64,000 bases of DNA. Source: Nitrospinaceae bacterium (GTDB lineage: Bacteria; Nitrospinota; Nitrospinia; Nitrospinales; VA-1). Location: assembly GCA_021604505.1 (NCBI GenBank), contig BQJC01000003.1, positions 1 to 64,000 of the forward strand. The letters are read 5' to 3'. Position 1 is the first letter of the stretch; each line of letters opens with the position of its first letter. Below are positions 24,295-33,548 of this stretch, piece after piece. A program made the position numbers and the translations under genes. The notes beneath the pieces are model-generated. The model was not told the DNA's origin, ran no database searches, and saw only the letters and a list, made by a program, of their open reading frames with translations.

Positions 24295-26070
24295 ATGACC
24301 CGTCAATTGCTGAGAACTCATAACTGCGGAGAGCTGTCCGAAAAAAATATCGATGAATCTGTCACCCTGTGCGGCTGGGTCCACACCCGCCGGGATCATG
24401 GCGGCCTGATCTTCATCGACCTCTGGGACAAGGAAGGTTTGACCCAGGTGGTCCTCAACCCACAGATAGACTCTCTCGCCCACCAGCACGCCCAGTCCCT
24501 GCGCGGCAATTACGTCATGGCAGTGCATGGAAAAGTGCGGAGCCGCCCCGAAGGCATGGTCAACCCCAAACTTAAAACCGGCAAAATCGAGGTGTATATC
24601 GATGATCTCCAGATACTGAATCGATCCGAAACCCCGCCGTTTACCGGCTGGGACGATCAGGACGTCTCAGAAGTCTTAAGGCTGAAAAACCGTTACCTCG
24701 ATCTCAGGAGCGATGCTCTGCAACACAACCTGAAGACCCGCTATGAGATCACCCGCGTGATCCGTCAGGTTCTGGACAAGCACGGCTTCATCGAGGTGGA
24801 AACGCCCATGCTGACCAAAAGCACGCCGGAAGGCGCACGCGACTATCTGGTTCCCAGCCGCTTGAACCCAAAAAAGTTCTACGCCCTGCCCCAGTCCCCG
24901 CAGTTGTTCAAACAGATTTTGATGGTCGCGGGCATGGACCGTTATTTTCAGATCGTCAAATGCTTTCGCGACGAAGACCTGCGTCAGGACCGGCAACCGG
25001 AATTCACGCAGATCGATATGGAGATGTCGTTTCTCGATGAAACGCAGTTGTTTCCCCTGGTCGAGGAAATGATGCAGACCGTATATAAGGAAGTCCTCGG
25101 GGTATCCATCGAAACGCCCTTCCCGGTTCTTAAATATCAGGATGCCATCGACCGGTTCGGCTCCGACAAACCCGATTTGCGCTTCGGGCTGGAATTGGTG
25201 GATTTGGGCGAGGTGGTTCAAGGAACCAGTTTCAAGGTATTCGCGGATGTCCTCAAAAAAGGTGGCCAGATCCGGGCCATCAACGTTAAAAACAGCGCCG
25301 AAGTTCTGTCCCGAAAAGCCCTCGATGATCTGACCGAACTGGCTAAAACTTACGGCGCCAAAGGCATGGCCTGGATCAAGATGCAAAAGGGCGAATTACA
25401 ATCCCCGATCATCAAGTTTTTTGAAAAGGACATGCTCGACCGGCTGATTTCCACGATGCAGGGTGAAGACGGCGACACCATCGTCTTCATCGCCGACAAG
25501 CCCAAGGTCGTCGCCGACGCCCTGGCTCATATCCGGCTGGCGGTCGGGCGGCAGCTCAACCTGATCGACGAGAAAAAAATCAACCTCGCGTGGGTCACGG
25601 AGTTTCCTTTGCTGGAATATAACGAAGAAGAAAAACGTTACACCGCTATGCATCACCCGTTCACAGCGCCCAATGAGGAAGACCTCGAAAAGTTCGCGGA
25701 CGCGCCCGAGAAAATTTCCTCCCGCGCTTACGACCTGGTGTTAAACGGCAATGAAATCGCCGGCGGCTCCATCCGTATTCACCAGAAGGAAGTGCAGGAA
25801 AAGATGTTCAAACTTCTTGGCATCGGTCAGGAGGAGGCGGAACTGAAATTCGGTTTCCTGCTCGACGCCCTGCAATACGGCGCGCCCCCGCACGGCGGCA
25901 TCGCCTTCGGGCTCGACCGGCTGGCCATGCTGATCTGCGGTGCGGATTCCATCCGCGATGTGATCGCCTTTCCCAAAACCCAAAAAGCCACCTGCCTGAT
26001 GACCCAGGCGCCTTCCGACATCGATCTCAAGCAGTTGAAAGAACTTAAATTGAAATACGATTTGTCCTGA
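24295..26070 (+). CDS. aspS: Aspartate-tRNA ligase
   Basis: A 591-residue class II synthetase of the bacterial type. It has an N-terminal OB-fold that reads the anticodon (VTLCGWVHTRRDHGG), motif 2 FQIVKCFRDEDLRQDRQPEFTQ as a short block after QSPQLFKQ, the bacterial GAD insertion in the middle (about 290-420) and motif 3 near the end (GLDRLAMLI). It charges tRNA-Asp with aspartate. The ATG at 24295 overlaps the stop of a 13-codon upstream frame (24257-24298), and no clear ribosome site precedes it. From sequence alone I cannot tell whether it also charges tRNA-Asn. Confidence 0.97.
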   Translation: MTRQLLRTHNCGELSEKNIDESVTLCGWVHTRRDHGGLIFIDLWDKEGLTQVVLNPQIDSLAHQHAQSLRGNYVMAVHGKVRSRPEGMVNPKLKTGKIEVYIDDLQILNRSETPPFTGWDDQDVSEVLRLKNRYLDLRSDALQHNLKTRYEITRVIRQVLDKHGFIEVETPMLTKSTPEGARDYLVPSRLNPKKFYALPQSPQLFKQILMVAGMDRYFQIVKCFRDEDLRQDRQPEFTQIDMEMSFLDETQLFPLVEEMMQTVYKEVLGVSIETPFPVLKYQDAIDRFGSDKPDLRFGLELVDLGEVVQGTSFKVFADVLKKGGQIRAINVKNSAEVLSRKALDDLTELAKTYGAKGMAWIKMQKGELQSPIIKFFEKDMLDRLISTMQGEDGDTIVFIADKPKVVADALAHIRLAVGRQLNLIDEKKINLAWVTEFPLLEYNEEEKRYTAMHHPFTAPNEEDLEKFADAPEKISSRAYDLVLNGNEIAGGSIRIHQKEVQEKMFKLLGIGQEEAELKFGFLLDALQYGAPPHGGIAFGLDRLAMLICGADSIRDVIAFPKTQKATCLMTQAPSDIDLKQLKELKLKYDLS

Positions 26071-26163
26071 CCTGGAAAAATCCGGCTTGGCCTTTTATTC
26101 GCTTGACACTTTCCAGCCTCATCCCCACAATTATTTTTTTCATCTACAAAAAAAGTCTTTGCC

Positions 26164-27237
26164 ATGTCCTGGGTCGGTTATCGCAAATTCAAGGTTTATT
26201 CCAAGATTCCGGAGGCGGAAAACGTCTGCTCCTTTTACCTTTCGCCGCTAGACGGGAAACCCCTTCCACCCTATCTGCCAGGTCAATATTTAACCTTTCA
26301 GTTCCACATGCCCGGCGAGGAAAAACCCGTTATCCGGTGTTATTCCTTGTCCGACAGTCCCAATCACCCGGACCACTACCGGATCACGGTTAAAAAAATT
26401 CTCCCCCCTCCCAACCGGCCCAATGACCCAATGGGACGGGTTTCCTCATTTCTGGTAGATGCGGTATTTGAAAACGATGTGTTGGAGGTAAAGGCGCCGG
26501 CAGGCGTTTTTTGTCTGCATCCCAAGGGGAAATCGCCGGTGGTTCTACTTGCTGGAGGAATAGGCATCACTCCCCTGTTGTGCATGTTGAACACCCTGAT
26601 CGAATCCGGGTCTCAACGCGACATCTGGTTCTTCCTGGGAGTGCGTAACCGCAAAGAGCATGTCATGAAAGAACACCTGGAGCAGGTGGCTCGTGAACAT
26701 AAAAACGTTCATCTCAACGTTTGCTACAGCCGGCCTTCCGATGATGATATCAAAGGACAAGACTACCAGTTCGCAGGCCACGTGAATGTCGATCTGCTCA
26801 AACAGGTATTGCCCTTACAGAATTATAATTTCTACCTGTGCGGTCCTGAATCCATGATGGCCGCTTTGAGGACGGGTTTAAAAGAATGGGGGGTTCCGGA
26901 AAACAGGATTTGGTATGAAAAGTTCGGATCAGGGCCCCCTGCCCTGGAAAAACCCCCGCCCGATATTTCTCCGGGAAAAAGCAAAGCGATTCAGATAACC
27001 TTTAAAAATTCCAATAAAACGATTCTCTGGGATGGGTCCGATTCTATATTGGAGTTTGCGGAAGCCAATGGAATCGCCCTGGATTTCGGCTGCCGTTCGG
27101 GAAACTGCGGGACTTGCAGTGTGAAGGTTCTTTCCGGGGAAGTGGAATATCAGGATATCCCTTCGGCGGATATCGAGGAGGATCATTGCCTCGCCTGCAG
27201 TGCGGTCCCGAAAACGGATCTTGTCCTGGATGCGTAA
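26164..27237 (+). CDS. Flavin reductase with C-terminal 2Fe-2S ferredoxin domain
   Basis: A 357-residue electron-transfer protein with three domains: FAD binding (RCYSLSDSP near 59-67), NAD(P)H binding (LLAGGIGITPLL near 127-138; NFYLCGPESMM near 222-232) and a plant-type ferredoxin at the C-terminus (CRSGNCGTCSVKV, then CLAC). This order is that of reductases that feed oxygenases, hydroxylases or nitric-oxide-type systems. It takes electrons from NAD(P)H and passes them to a partner. No oxygenase gene is adjacent, so the partner is unknown. It starts about 90 bases after aspS. Confidence 0.88.
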   Translation: MSWVGYRKFKVYSKIPEAENVCSFYLSPLDGKPLPPYLPGQYLTFQFHMPGEEKPVIRCYSLSDSPNHPDHYRITVKKILPPPNRPNDPMGRVSSFLVDAVFENDVLEVKAPAGVFCLHPKGKSPVVLLAGGIGITPLLCMLNTLIESGSQRDIWFFLGVRNRKEHVMKEHLEQVAREHKNVHLNVCYSRPSDDDIKGQDYQFAGHVNVDLLKQVLPLQNYNFYLCGPESMMAALRTGLKEWGVPENRIWYEKFGSGPPALEKPPPDISPGKSKAIQITFKNSNKTILWDGSDSILEFAEANGIALDFGCRSGNCGTCSVKVLSGEVEYQDIPSADIEEDHCLACSAVPKTDLVLDA

Positions 27238-27383
27238 GGGTCCGGCTGGAATTGTCCGGGGGACCGGCATTCGCCCTACCCCGCGGGAAGGAAGTCAAAG
27301 TTTCTAATCAGGAAGAATCGGAGGCTTCCTGAAAAAAACAGGTGTAAAATCCAAACTGTGAAGGGATGATGCCCACGCCGAAA

Positions 27384-27777
27384 GGGCCGAAGTAAACCGT
27401 AAGCCGGGTTCTGTTCTCCATCGGACGATGGAGCGATGGTCATCAATCTAGGCCTGCCGTTGCCGGCAGGCTCAAGCGATCAACCCGAAAGTATCGGACG
27501 GGCCGCCCTCAAACACTTTCCTATTCGATCTTGCTCCGGATAGGGTTTACCAAGCTACCGCTGTCGCCAGCGGTACTGGTGAGCTCTTACCTCACCTTTT
27601 CACCTTTGCCGCCGCCGGAAAGAAACCTCTCCGGCGGGTGGGCCGTGTCTTTTCTGTGGCACTTTCCTTGAGGTCACCCTCACTCCGCGTTACGGAGTAT
27701 CCTGCCCTGTGGAGCCCGGACTTTCCTCTATTCCGGCCATAAAGCCGAAACAGCGACCACCTGGTTTACTTCGGCCC
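27384..27777 (-). ncRNA. rnpB: RNase P RNA
   Basis: Read on the minus strand, the RNA begins GGGCCGAAGTAAACC (27777-27763) and ends with the exact complement GGTTTACTTCGGCCC (27398-27384), forming a 15-bp P1 helix. The hallmark GAGGAAAGTCCGGGCTCC near the 5' end (J3/4 region), the GAGGGTGACC and CAGAAAAG segments, and a closing AACCCGGCTTACGG are those of bacterial type A RNase P RNA, about 394 bases long. It is the catalytic subunit that trims tRNA 5' ends. Confidence 0.95.
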
Positions 27778-27801
27778 TCATCTCAGGAAGAAAAAACGAG
27801 T

Positions 27802-28545
27802 CTACTTTGGCACGGCCGGTTGAGTCTCCGCTTCGGATTCTTCCACCCAGAAAAGAAAGCGGGAGCAATGCGGACAGGGGTGGATCTCTTCCCCGACCTT
27901 TACGTCAATCACGATTTGCGGCAAAACCAATTGAAAACACCCCTGACATACACTGTCATGCAGACGCACCACAGCCACGCCCTCCCTGTGGTTTAAAATT
28001 TTGTTGTAGCTCTTAACCCATTGCGGCTCGATAGCATCTACCAGTCGCTGGCGCCTGGCTTTAGCATCTTCAAGTTCCTTTTTGACCCGTTCGCCTTCCG
28101 CTTTCTTTTTAGCTTTATACTCTTTAAAAGAGTTCTCTTCTTCCTTGAAGCGGGCCTCAATCGCAGGAATCTCTCCTTCTTTTGTTTCCAGAGTTTCCAT
28201 GATTTCCAGCTCTTTATCTTCTATGCCGGCAATTTTTTCTTTGATAGATTCCACTTCCGATAAAATCGCTGTGTATTCTTTGTTAGTTTTGACCAGCGGC
28301 AATTTAGTCTTGGTTTTGGCCATGTGGTCATTTTCCGCCTGGACATCCGCTTCCAACTGCTTTCTGGATTTCTGCATGGAGGCGATGACTTCCCGGGCCT
28401 CCTTGATTTCCTTTGTCACGGCCTCCATTTCCGCTGTTGCCGACTGAATTTGATTGGGAATGGCGGCCAATGCTCCCTCAAACTCGGAAATTTCCTGATC
28501 CAGATTCTGCAAATCAATCAGTTTTTGCAATTGGGCATTCATCAA
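27802..28545 (-). CDS. Coiled-coil C4-type zinc-ribbon protein (DUF164 family)
   Basis: A 247-residue protein. Residues 1-180 form a long helical hairpin (LQKLIDLQNLDQEISEFEGA start; many Glu/Lys/Ala heptads). A zinc ribbon follows, with CQGCF near 200 and CPHC near 225. Both parts and the length fit the DUF164 (zf-RING_7) family. Its role is thought to be nucleic-acid or protein binding but is not established. It lies 25 bases before rnpB on the same strand, so rnpB may be read from the same transcript. A GGAGC site precedes the ATG. Confidence 0.9.
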   Translation of the reverse strand: MMNAQLQKLIDLQNLDQEISEFEGALAAIPNQIQSATAEMEAVTKEIKEAREVIASMQKSRKQLEADVQAENDHMAKTKTKLPLVKTNKEYTAILSEVESIKEKIAGIEDKELEIMETLETKEGEIPAIEARFKEEENSFKEYKAKKKAEGERVKKELEDAKARRQRLVDAIEPQWVKSYNKILNHREGVAVVRLHDSVCQGCFQLVLPQIVIDVKVGEEIHPCPHCSRFLFWVEESEAETQPAVPK

Positions 28546-28731
28546 ATAGCTCCGGCCTTCAAGTGGCCTGCTGTTTCATAATATTGGCATGTGATTGGGT
28601 TTCAAAGACTTGTCAGGAAATGTAACACGGGGGTTGGTGGGAATGCAAATTTTTAAAAGACAGCGACCCGTTACGCAGGCTTAATAAATGGAAGGGTTTG
28701 TGAGGCTTCAGAAGGCAAGACGAAAGAAAAT

Positions 28732-29640
28732 TCAGGCCTTTTTATGGGCCTTGAATTTCGTCTCCCAATAGACCAAAAACACGCTGGCAATAAAAACGGA
28801 AGAATACGTTCCGATGAAAACTCCTATCATCAAAGCAAATGAGAAATCATGGATGATGGCGCCGCCCAGAAAAAACAGGGCCATCACCACCAGCAACGTC
28901 GTCCCGGAAGTCAGCAGGGTACGGCTGAGCGTCTGGTTGATACTGACGTTAATCAATTCAAGGAGAGGCGTTTTCCCCCTGCGCCGCATATTTTCACGGA
29001 TGCGGTCAAAAATAACGATCGTGTCGTTGAGGGAATACCCGATGATGGTCAGAAAAGCCGCTACGATCACCAGGGTGAATTCCTTGTCGGCCACCGAAAA
29101 TGCGCCCATCGTGACCAGCACGTCGTGTACCAGAGCGATGATGGCGGCGATGGCGTATTGAAACTCAAAACGCCAGGAAATATAAATGACAATCCCTACA
29201 AGGGAATATAGGATGGAGAGGACCGCCTTTTCCCGCAGGTCACGCCCCACCTTGGGTCCCACCATCTCGACCCGTTCCACAGTGATGTCCTCGAGGTTGA
29301 ATTTGTCCTTCAGACTGTTTTTCACCTGCGACCCAACCTCTTCCAGCTTTTCCTCGGACCGTTGCACCCGGATCAGAATATCCTGTTTCGACCCGAACTC
29401 CTGAATGGTGCTATCGCCCAAACCAATGGTCTTGAGTCCGTCGCGGATATTATCGATATCGGGGGGAGTTTTAAACTGCAATTGAATCAGGGTTCCGCCG
29501 GAAAAATCGATGCCGAATTTCAATCCGCCATGCATGACCACGGAAATCAATCCCGCAAGAATCAGAACGACAGAAAAAATGAGAGCGGTGCCCCTTTTGC
29601 CCATGAAATCGATTTCAGTGGGTCGCTTGAAGATTTCCAT
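28732..29640 (-). CDS. secF: Protein translocase subunit SecF
   Basis: A 302-residue inner-membrane protein with six predicted helices and one periplasmic loop. FGIDFSGGTLIQL (first loop) and the VIFDRIREN segment in TM4-5 are SecF signatures. With SecD it pulls proteins through the SecYEG channel using the proton or sodium gradient. The start at 29640 follows the end of secD by about 50 bases on the same strand. Confidence 0.97.
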   Translation of the reverse strand: MEIFKRPTEIDFMGKRGTALIFSVVLILAGLISVVMHGGLKFGIDFSGGTLIQLQFKTPPDIDNIRDGLKTIGLGDSTIQEFGSKQDILIRVQRSEEKLEEVGSQVKNSLKDKFNLEDITVERVEMVGPKVGRDLREKAVLSILYSLVGIVIYISWRFEFQYAIAAIIALVHDVLVTMGAFSVADKEFTLVIVAAFLTIIGYSLNDTIVIFDRIRENMRRRGKTPLLELINVSINQTLSRTLLTSGTTLLVVMALFFLGGAIIHDFSFALMIGVFIGTYSSVFIASVFLVYWETKFKAHKKA

Positions 29641-29690
29641 AGTTATTCATTAAAGGTTTAAACAGGATAACCCGATTCTGCCTGGGGCCA

Positions 29691-31244
29691 TCAAATGCTC
29701 AAACGGGTTATTTTTTTCCGGCTCATCACGCTGTCAAAAATGGAGTGACTGACGAAAACCGCTGTAAACATACTCGCCGCGATGCCAATACAAAGTGTAA
29801 TCGCAAATCCCTTGATCGGCCCGGTGCCGAACTGGAACAAAACAACGGCGGCAATGAATGTGGTTATATTGGCATCCACGATGGTCCTGAAGGCTTTGGC
29901 AAACCCGGCTTCAATGGCGGCGCGGACGGTTTTTCCATTCCGCAATTCCTCGCGGATGCGCTCAAAGACCAGTACATTGGCGTCGATGGCCATACCCACG
30001 GTCAAAATGATCCCCGCGATTCCCGGCAGAGTGAGCGCCGCGCCAAAATAAGCCAAGGCACCCACCAGCATGACGAGATTTAGAAACAGGGCGGTCACCG
30101 CCACCATACCTGACAGACGGTAATAAATAACGATGAAGATGATCACCAGAACGCCGCCATAAATAATGGAGCTGACCCCTTTTTCAATCGAATCTTTTCC
30201 GAGAGACGGCCCGACGGTGCGGTTTTCAAGGATCACCACCGGAGCCGGAAGGGCTCCCGCGCGCAGTATGATCGCCAGATCGCGCGCTTCCTCTGTCGTG
30301 AAACGCCCGGTGATCTGGGCCCGCCCACCGGCAATTTCATCCTGAATGACCGGCGCGGAATACACGTTGTTATCCAGCACGATGGCCAGCCGTTTCTTGA
30401 TATTTTCCCGTGTGACCTGCTGAAAGATCGTCGCGCCCACCCGGTCAAAGGTGATGGCGACGTAGGGCTCGTTATAATCCTGGTCGTAACGGACCTCAGC
30501 GCTGGTCAGGGTCTCGCCGGTCAATACGGCGCGTTTTTTTAGCAGATAGGGTTCCTGCGTGACCTCTTTTGTCTCTTTATTTTCTACACGCTGGTAAAGG
30601 ATTTCATCTTCTTCGGGAACATTGCCCTGAATCGCCGCTTCGACGCTTCGGCCCTCGTCCACCAGTTTGAACTCAAGGCGGGCGGTTTTACCGATCAGGT
30701 TTATGGCCCGTTGCGGATCTTTAATTCCTGGCAGTTGAACCAGAATGCGGTTTTCCCCCTGGGCTTGAATGGTGGGTTCGGAAACCCCGAATTGATCCAC
30801 CCGGTTGCGAATGGTTTCCAACCCCTGGTTGACGGCATTTTTGCGGATTCTCTGAGCCTGCTCCTCGGTCAACTGAAAATTGAGATGCAGACCATCGGCG
30901 GAACTTCCTTTTTTGATAAGGAAAGGATAAGCCTCCATGATCTTTTCCACCTGCGGCTGATCCACCGTATCGACCATGCGAACCGTGACCCGGTAATCCT
31001 CAAGATCGGAAGTGACTTTATCGATTTCGATGTCTTCGTTATCGGCATCGCGCTTGAGGTCGTCCGCCATCCTCTCCAGACTGGCTTCCACCGCCTTCTC
31101 GACCTGAACTTCCAGCACCAAATGCATCCCTCCCTGCAGATCCAGTCCCAGCGCAATCTTTTCTTTTAAAGGGTAAGCCAGCCAAACAGCTCCCAGGATT
31201 ATCGCTAGAATCAGAGGAATCTTCCACTTGAGGTCTTTATACAT
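29691..31244 (-). CDS. secD: Protein translocase subunit SecD
   Basis: A 517-residue membrane protein. LGLDLQGGMHLVLEV (about 33-47), the periplasmic P1 head and six helices in the C-terminal third with VLVFERIREELRNGK identify SecD. It works with SecF and SecYEG in export. The gene starts 5 bases after yajC, which shows one operon (yajC, secD, secF). Confidence 0.98.
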   Translation of the reverse strand: MYKDLKWKIPLILAIILGAVWLAYPLKEKIALGLDLQGGMHLVLEVQVEKAVEASLERMADDLKRDADNEDIEIDKVTSDLEDYRVTVRMVDTVDQPQVEKIMEAYPFLIKKGSSADGLHLNFQLTEEQAQRIRKNAVNQGLETIRNRVDQFGVSEPTIQAQGENRILVQLPGIKDPQRAINLIGKTARLEFKLVDEGRSVEAAIQGNVPEEDEILYQRVENKETKEVTQEPYLLKKRAVLTGETLTSAEVRYDQDYNEPYVAITFDRVGATIFQQVTRENIKKRLAIVLDNNVYSAPVIQDEIAGGRAQITGRFTTEEARDLAIILRAGALPAPVVILENRTVGPSLGKDSIEKGVSSIIYGGVLVIIFIVIYYRLSGMVAVTALFLNLVMLVGALAYFGAALTLPGIAGIILTVGMAIDANVLVFERIREELRNGKTVRAAIEAGFAKAFRTIVDANITTFIAAVVLFQFGTGPIKGFAITLCIGIAASMFTAVFVSHSIFDSVMSRKKITRLSI

Positions 31245-31249
31245 TTATA

Positions 31250-31573
31250 TCACTTTCCCTCGCTTTTAAGGGCGGCGATGGAAGTCCGGTTGATTTTGAT
31301 CTTCACGTTATCGGCAATTTGAAGCATGACGACATCGTCTTTAATTTTTTTTACCGAACCGTGAATGCCGCTTAAGGTCACAACCTGATCGCCTTCCTTC
31401 AGGTCGTCCAGCATTCTTTGAGTTTCTTTCTGTTTTTTCTGTTGGGGCCGGATCAGGATAAAATAGAAGATGGCAAACATCATGATCATCGGCGGCAACA
31501 ACGCCAAAAATCCTCCCCCTCCTCCTTCGCCACCTTCCGGCGGAGGCGCCATTGCAAACACTAGATCAAGCAT
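31250..31573 (-). CDS. yajC: Preprotein translocase subunit YajC
   Basis: A 107-residue protein with one membrane helix (LLPPMIMMFAIFYFILIRP) followed by QQKKQKETQRMLDDLKEGDQ and the conserved VVTLSGIHG block. This is the size and pattern of YajC, an accessory of SecDF. Its promoter is at 31638-31665. A glycine-rich tract (GGEGGGGG) lies before the helix. Confidence 0.96.
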   Translation of the reverse strand: MLDLVFAMAPPPEGGEGGGGGFLALLPPMIMMFAIFYFILIRPQQKKQKETQRMLDDLKEGDQVVTLSGIHGSVKKIKDDVVMLQIADNVKIKINRTSIAALKSEGK

Positions 31574-31637
31574 AAAATGAATTTCCTATAATTTAGTGGA
31601 TTCGGTTGTTCAGGGTGTGACGGCACTTCGGCCAACT

Positions 31638-31665
31638 ATTGTACAGAATTACAAATGCTTATCAA
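31638..31665 (-). promoter_or_regulatory. Sigma-70 promoter of the yajC-secD-secF operon
   Basis: On the minus strand TTGATA (31660-31665) and TACAAT (31638-31643) are 16 bases apart, about 65 bases before the YajC start. Confidence 0.6.
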
Positions 31666-31778
31666 GAGAACTCCGCGGGAATAAGCAGGCCGTGTGAAGG
31701 TTCTGCTTCTATCAAATCCATAGAGGTTTGTCAAGATGCCCGCTTCCAGCGCTGGCTCCTCCGCGGAGAATGCGCTGG

Positions 31779-32306
31779 CTAATAAAATTCCTGGGGGACG
31801 CTTGCCTCTTTGGTCAACTCAACATACAGACGGTGGAATTCTTCCGTCGTGAGTTTTGGATCGCGTAAAGCCGCCAGTTGCTCCTGAGTGATCGGGGTTT
31901 CCGAAGTATCGTCCCAGGCCGACGTGGCGATGGCGACATAATTTGAGGGGTTGAGACGTTGATGGATCAATCCGGTGATCTCATCATTATATTCCAGGGC
32001 CAGATCCATTATCATCCGGGCATCTTCGGCGCTCAAACCGCTGCCCAGGGCGATATTTGTCGGAGGATGCCCGCCTTTCGGCTTCCAATACTGCACCGTG
32101 TGCCGCAACACTTTAATGGATTTGGATTTGAGGTATTCCCGTAATTCCTTTTTTCGCTTTTTCTGTTTATGAGCCAGCCACATCTCTATCGTGCAGATAG
32201 TGGTCACCGAGGTGTCGCAACTGGAAGCCGCCGAACCCAAAACAGGGAACGAAAACATCCCCGCCAGAAAGGAAATAACCAAAATGCCTGAAATTAATTT
32301 GTTCAT
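31779..32306 (-). CDS. Exported protein of unknown function
   Basis: A 175-residue protein with GGAGTGAGG before the ATG and a clear signal peptide (ISGILVISFLAGMFSFPVLG, cleaved near 25). The mature chain starts with two cysteines close together (SSCDTSVTTIC), likely a disulfide, then a very basic helix (HKQKKRKKELREYLK). No family is recognised. It is divergent from the small gene at 32442, sharing an AT-rich 135-base region. Confidence 0.75.
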   Translation of the reverse strand: MNKLISGILVISFLAGMFSFPVLGSAASSCDTSVTTICTIEMWLAHKQKKRKKELREYLKSKSIKVLRHTVQYWKPKGGHPPTNIALGSGLSAEDARMIMDLALEYNDEITGLIHQRLNPSNYVAIATSAWDDTSETPITQEQLAALRDPKLTTEEFHRLYVELTKEASVPQEFY

Positions 32307-32441
32307 ACAAACCTCACTCCTGCGGAAATAATAAATGACTTAAACATCAAAAAATTTAAAAAATTTAATTTTCACTCTAAAGTTTTCGTTTTTTTAACCG
32401 ATAGTTTTAGTGGGTTATTTTTTAATCAATGGGAGATTTAG

Positions 32442-32633
32442 ATGGCTGCCATAAGTGATATCAGCGCCGTTTCACCGCAAATTCAAGCCGCCGCCACCGG
32501 GAAAGCATACAGTGCCCAGAAACAGGAAGGACAAGCGGCGGCTCAATTGATCGAATCCGCTACCCAAGCCACCGAGGCATCCATTTCCAGCGGCCCCAAA
32601 GCCACCGGAAACAACATCGATGTCACGGTTTAA
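32442..32633 (+). CDS. YjfB-like putative motility protein
   Basis: A 63-residue protein with GGGAG 7 bases before the ATG and a strong terminator after it. It has the make-up of the small YjfB family: alanine/glutamine-rich helix (QEGQAAAQLIESA) and the ending GNNIDVTV, close to the G-x-x-IDIxV end typical of the family. The family's name comes from weak association with motility genes; none is nearby, so function is unknown. Confidence 0.65.
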   Translation: MAAISDISAVSPQIQAAATGKAYSAQKQEGQAAAQLIESATQATEASISSGPKATGNNIDVTV

Positions 32634-32644
32634 CGAATTTCATC

Positions 32645-32678
32645 CCTGAGCCCATCCAACCGCTGGGCTCGGGTTTTT
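32645..32678 (+). terminator. Rho-independent terminator
   Basis: GAGCCCA (32648-32654), a 9-base loop and TGGGCTC (32664-32670), then GGGTTTTT. It ends the YjfB-like transcript, 15 bases after the stop. Confidence 0.8.
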
Positions 32679-32743
32679 AATATTATATCCCTTCGCCTTC
32701 CAGCTTGGCCCCCCGTTCTTAGTCAGATACCTCGATTCGCAGT

Positions 32744-33316
32744 TTATTCCAGGACCAGGGTTTGAAGGTTCGAAAAAGCTTCGCATTCCTTCAATAGTTT
32801 TTTCCCCTCCTCCGTCAGAGAATTGCCAAAAACCTCCAGATACTTTAAACCCGTCAACGTTTGACTCTCAGCCAACGCCCTGGCACCCTCATCTCCCATC
32901 TGGTTTTGCGCCAGATCGAGAGTCTCCAGGCTCACCAGATTGATGGACTGAGCCAGTTCCCGGGTCCCTTCCGAGCCTACCTTATTTTTCCATAAATTGA
33001 GCGTCGTCAGGTGAGAAAACACCGGAGATTTGGCAATGGCCCTGGCCCCTTCATCGCCGATGGTGTTGCGCTCCAGGTGCAGGACCCTGAGCCCGGTAAT
33101 GACTTTGGAATCGGCCAAAGCTTTGATCCCGGCATCGGTGATTTCATTTCTTTCGAGATTCAATTCTCTAAGCCCCGCGAGTTCTTCATTCTTAGCCAAG
33201 GACTCCAACCCGGCGTCGCCGATGTATTTGAGCCTGAGATCGAGCACCGTTCCCGCCCGGGTAAGATACTTTTCGACCAGAACCTCCACGGGTTCGTCAT
33301 TGAAAGGTTTATTCAT
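32744..33316 (-). CDS. Leucine-rich-repeat protein (ribonuclease-inhibitor type)
   Basis: A 190-residue protein from the ATG at 33316 (MNKPFNDEP); the longer frame to 33388 lacks a ribosome site. It has five to six repeats of about 25-28 residues with the pattern L-x-x-L-x-L-x-x-N-x-I-x-D-x-G, for example LRELNLERNEITDAGIKAL. This is the RI-type LRR with helices on the outer face. No signal peptide, so cytoplasmic. LRR arcs bind proteins; the partner is not known. Divergent from the DUF58 gene. Confidence 0.85.
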   Translation of the reverse strand: MNKPFNDEPVEVLVEKYLTRAGTVLDLRLKYIGDAGLESLAKNEELAGLRELNLERNEITDAGIKALADSKVITGLRVLHLERNTIGDEGARAIAKSPVFSHLTTLNLWKNKVGSEGTRELAQSINLVSLETLDLAQNQMGDEGARALAESQTLTGLKYLEVFGNSLTEEGKKLLKECEAFSNLQTLVLE

Positions 33317-33548
33317 TTTTAGGACCCTTTTCCCTTTGGTATGAAAGAACCCGTGGCACGTATTGTGCCTGGTTCTATTTTGACGCAAGAGATTATTGTA
33401 TAAACCTTTACCCTATTGTCAACCGGCAAGGTGATCCGCGCCCGGCTATCGGAAACCGGATCTCTTAATAAAATTTGCCAAAGACACCCTTAAATTCTAA
33501 GATTAAATTGAGACGTGCAACCTGTTCATTTACCTGAGAAAACCCGGC

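Noticed and set aside
27309-27331. CAGGAAG / CTTCCTG hairpin after the flavin reductase gene as a terminator
   Set aside because: It is followed by an A-run on the plus strand and lacks a T-run on the minus strand side, so it does not fit a Rho-independent terminator of either gene.
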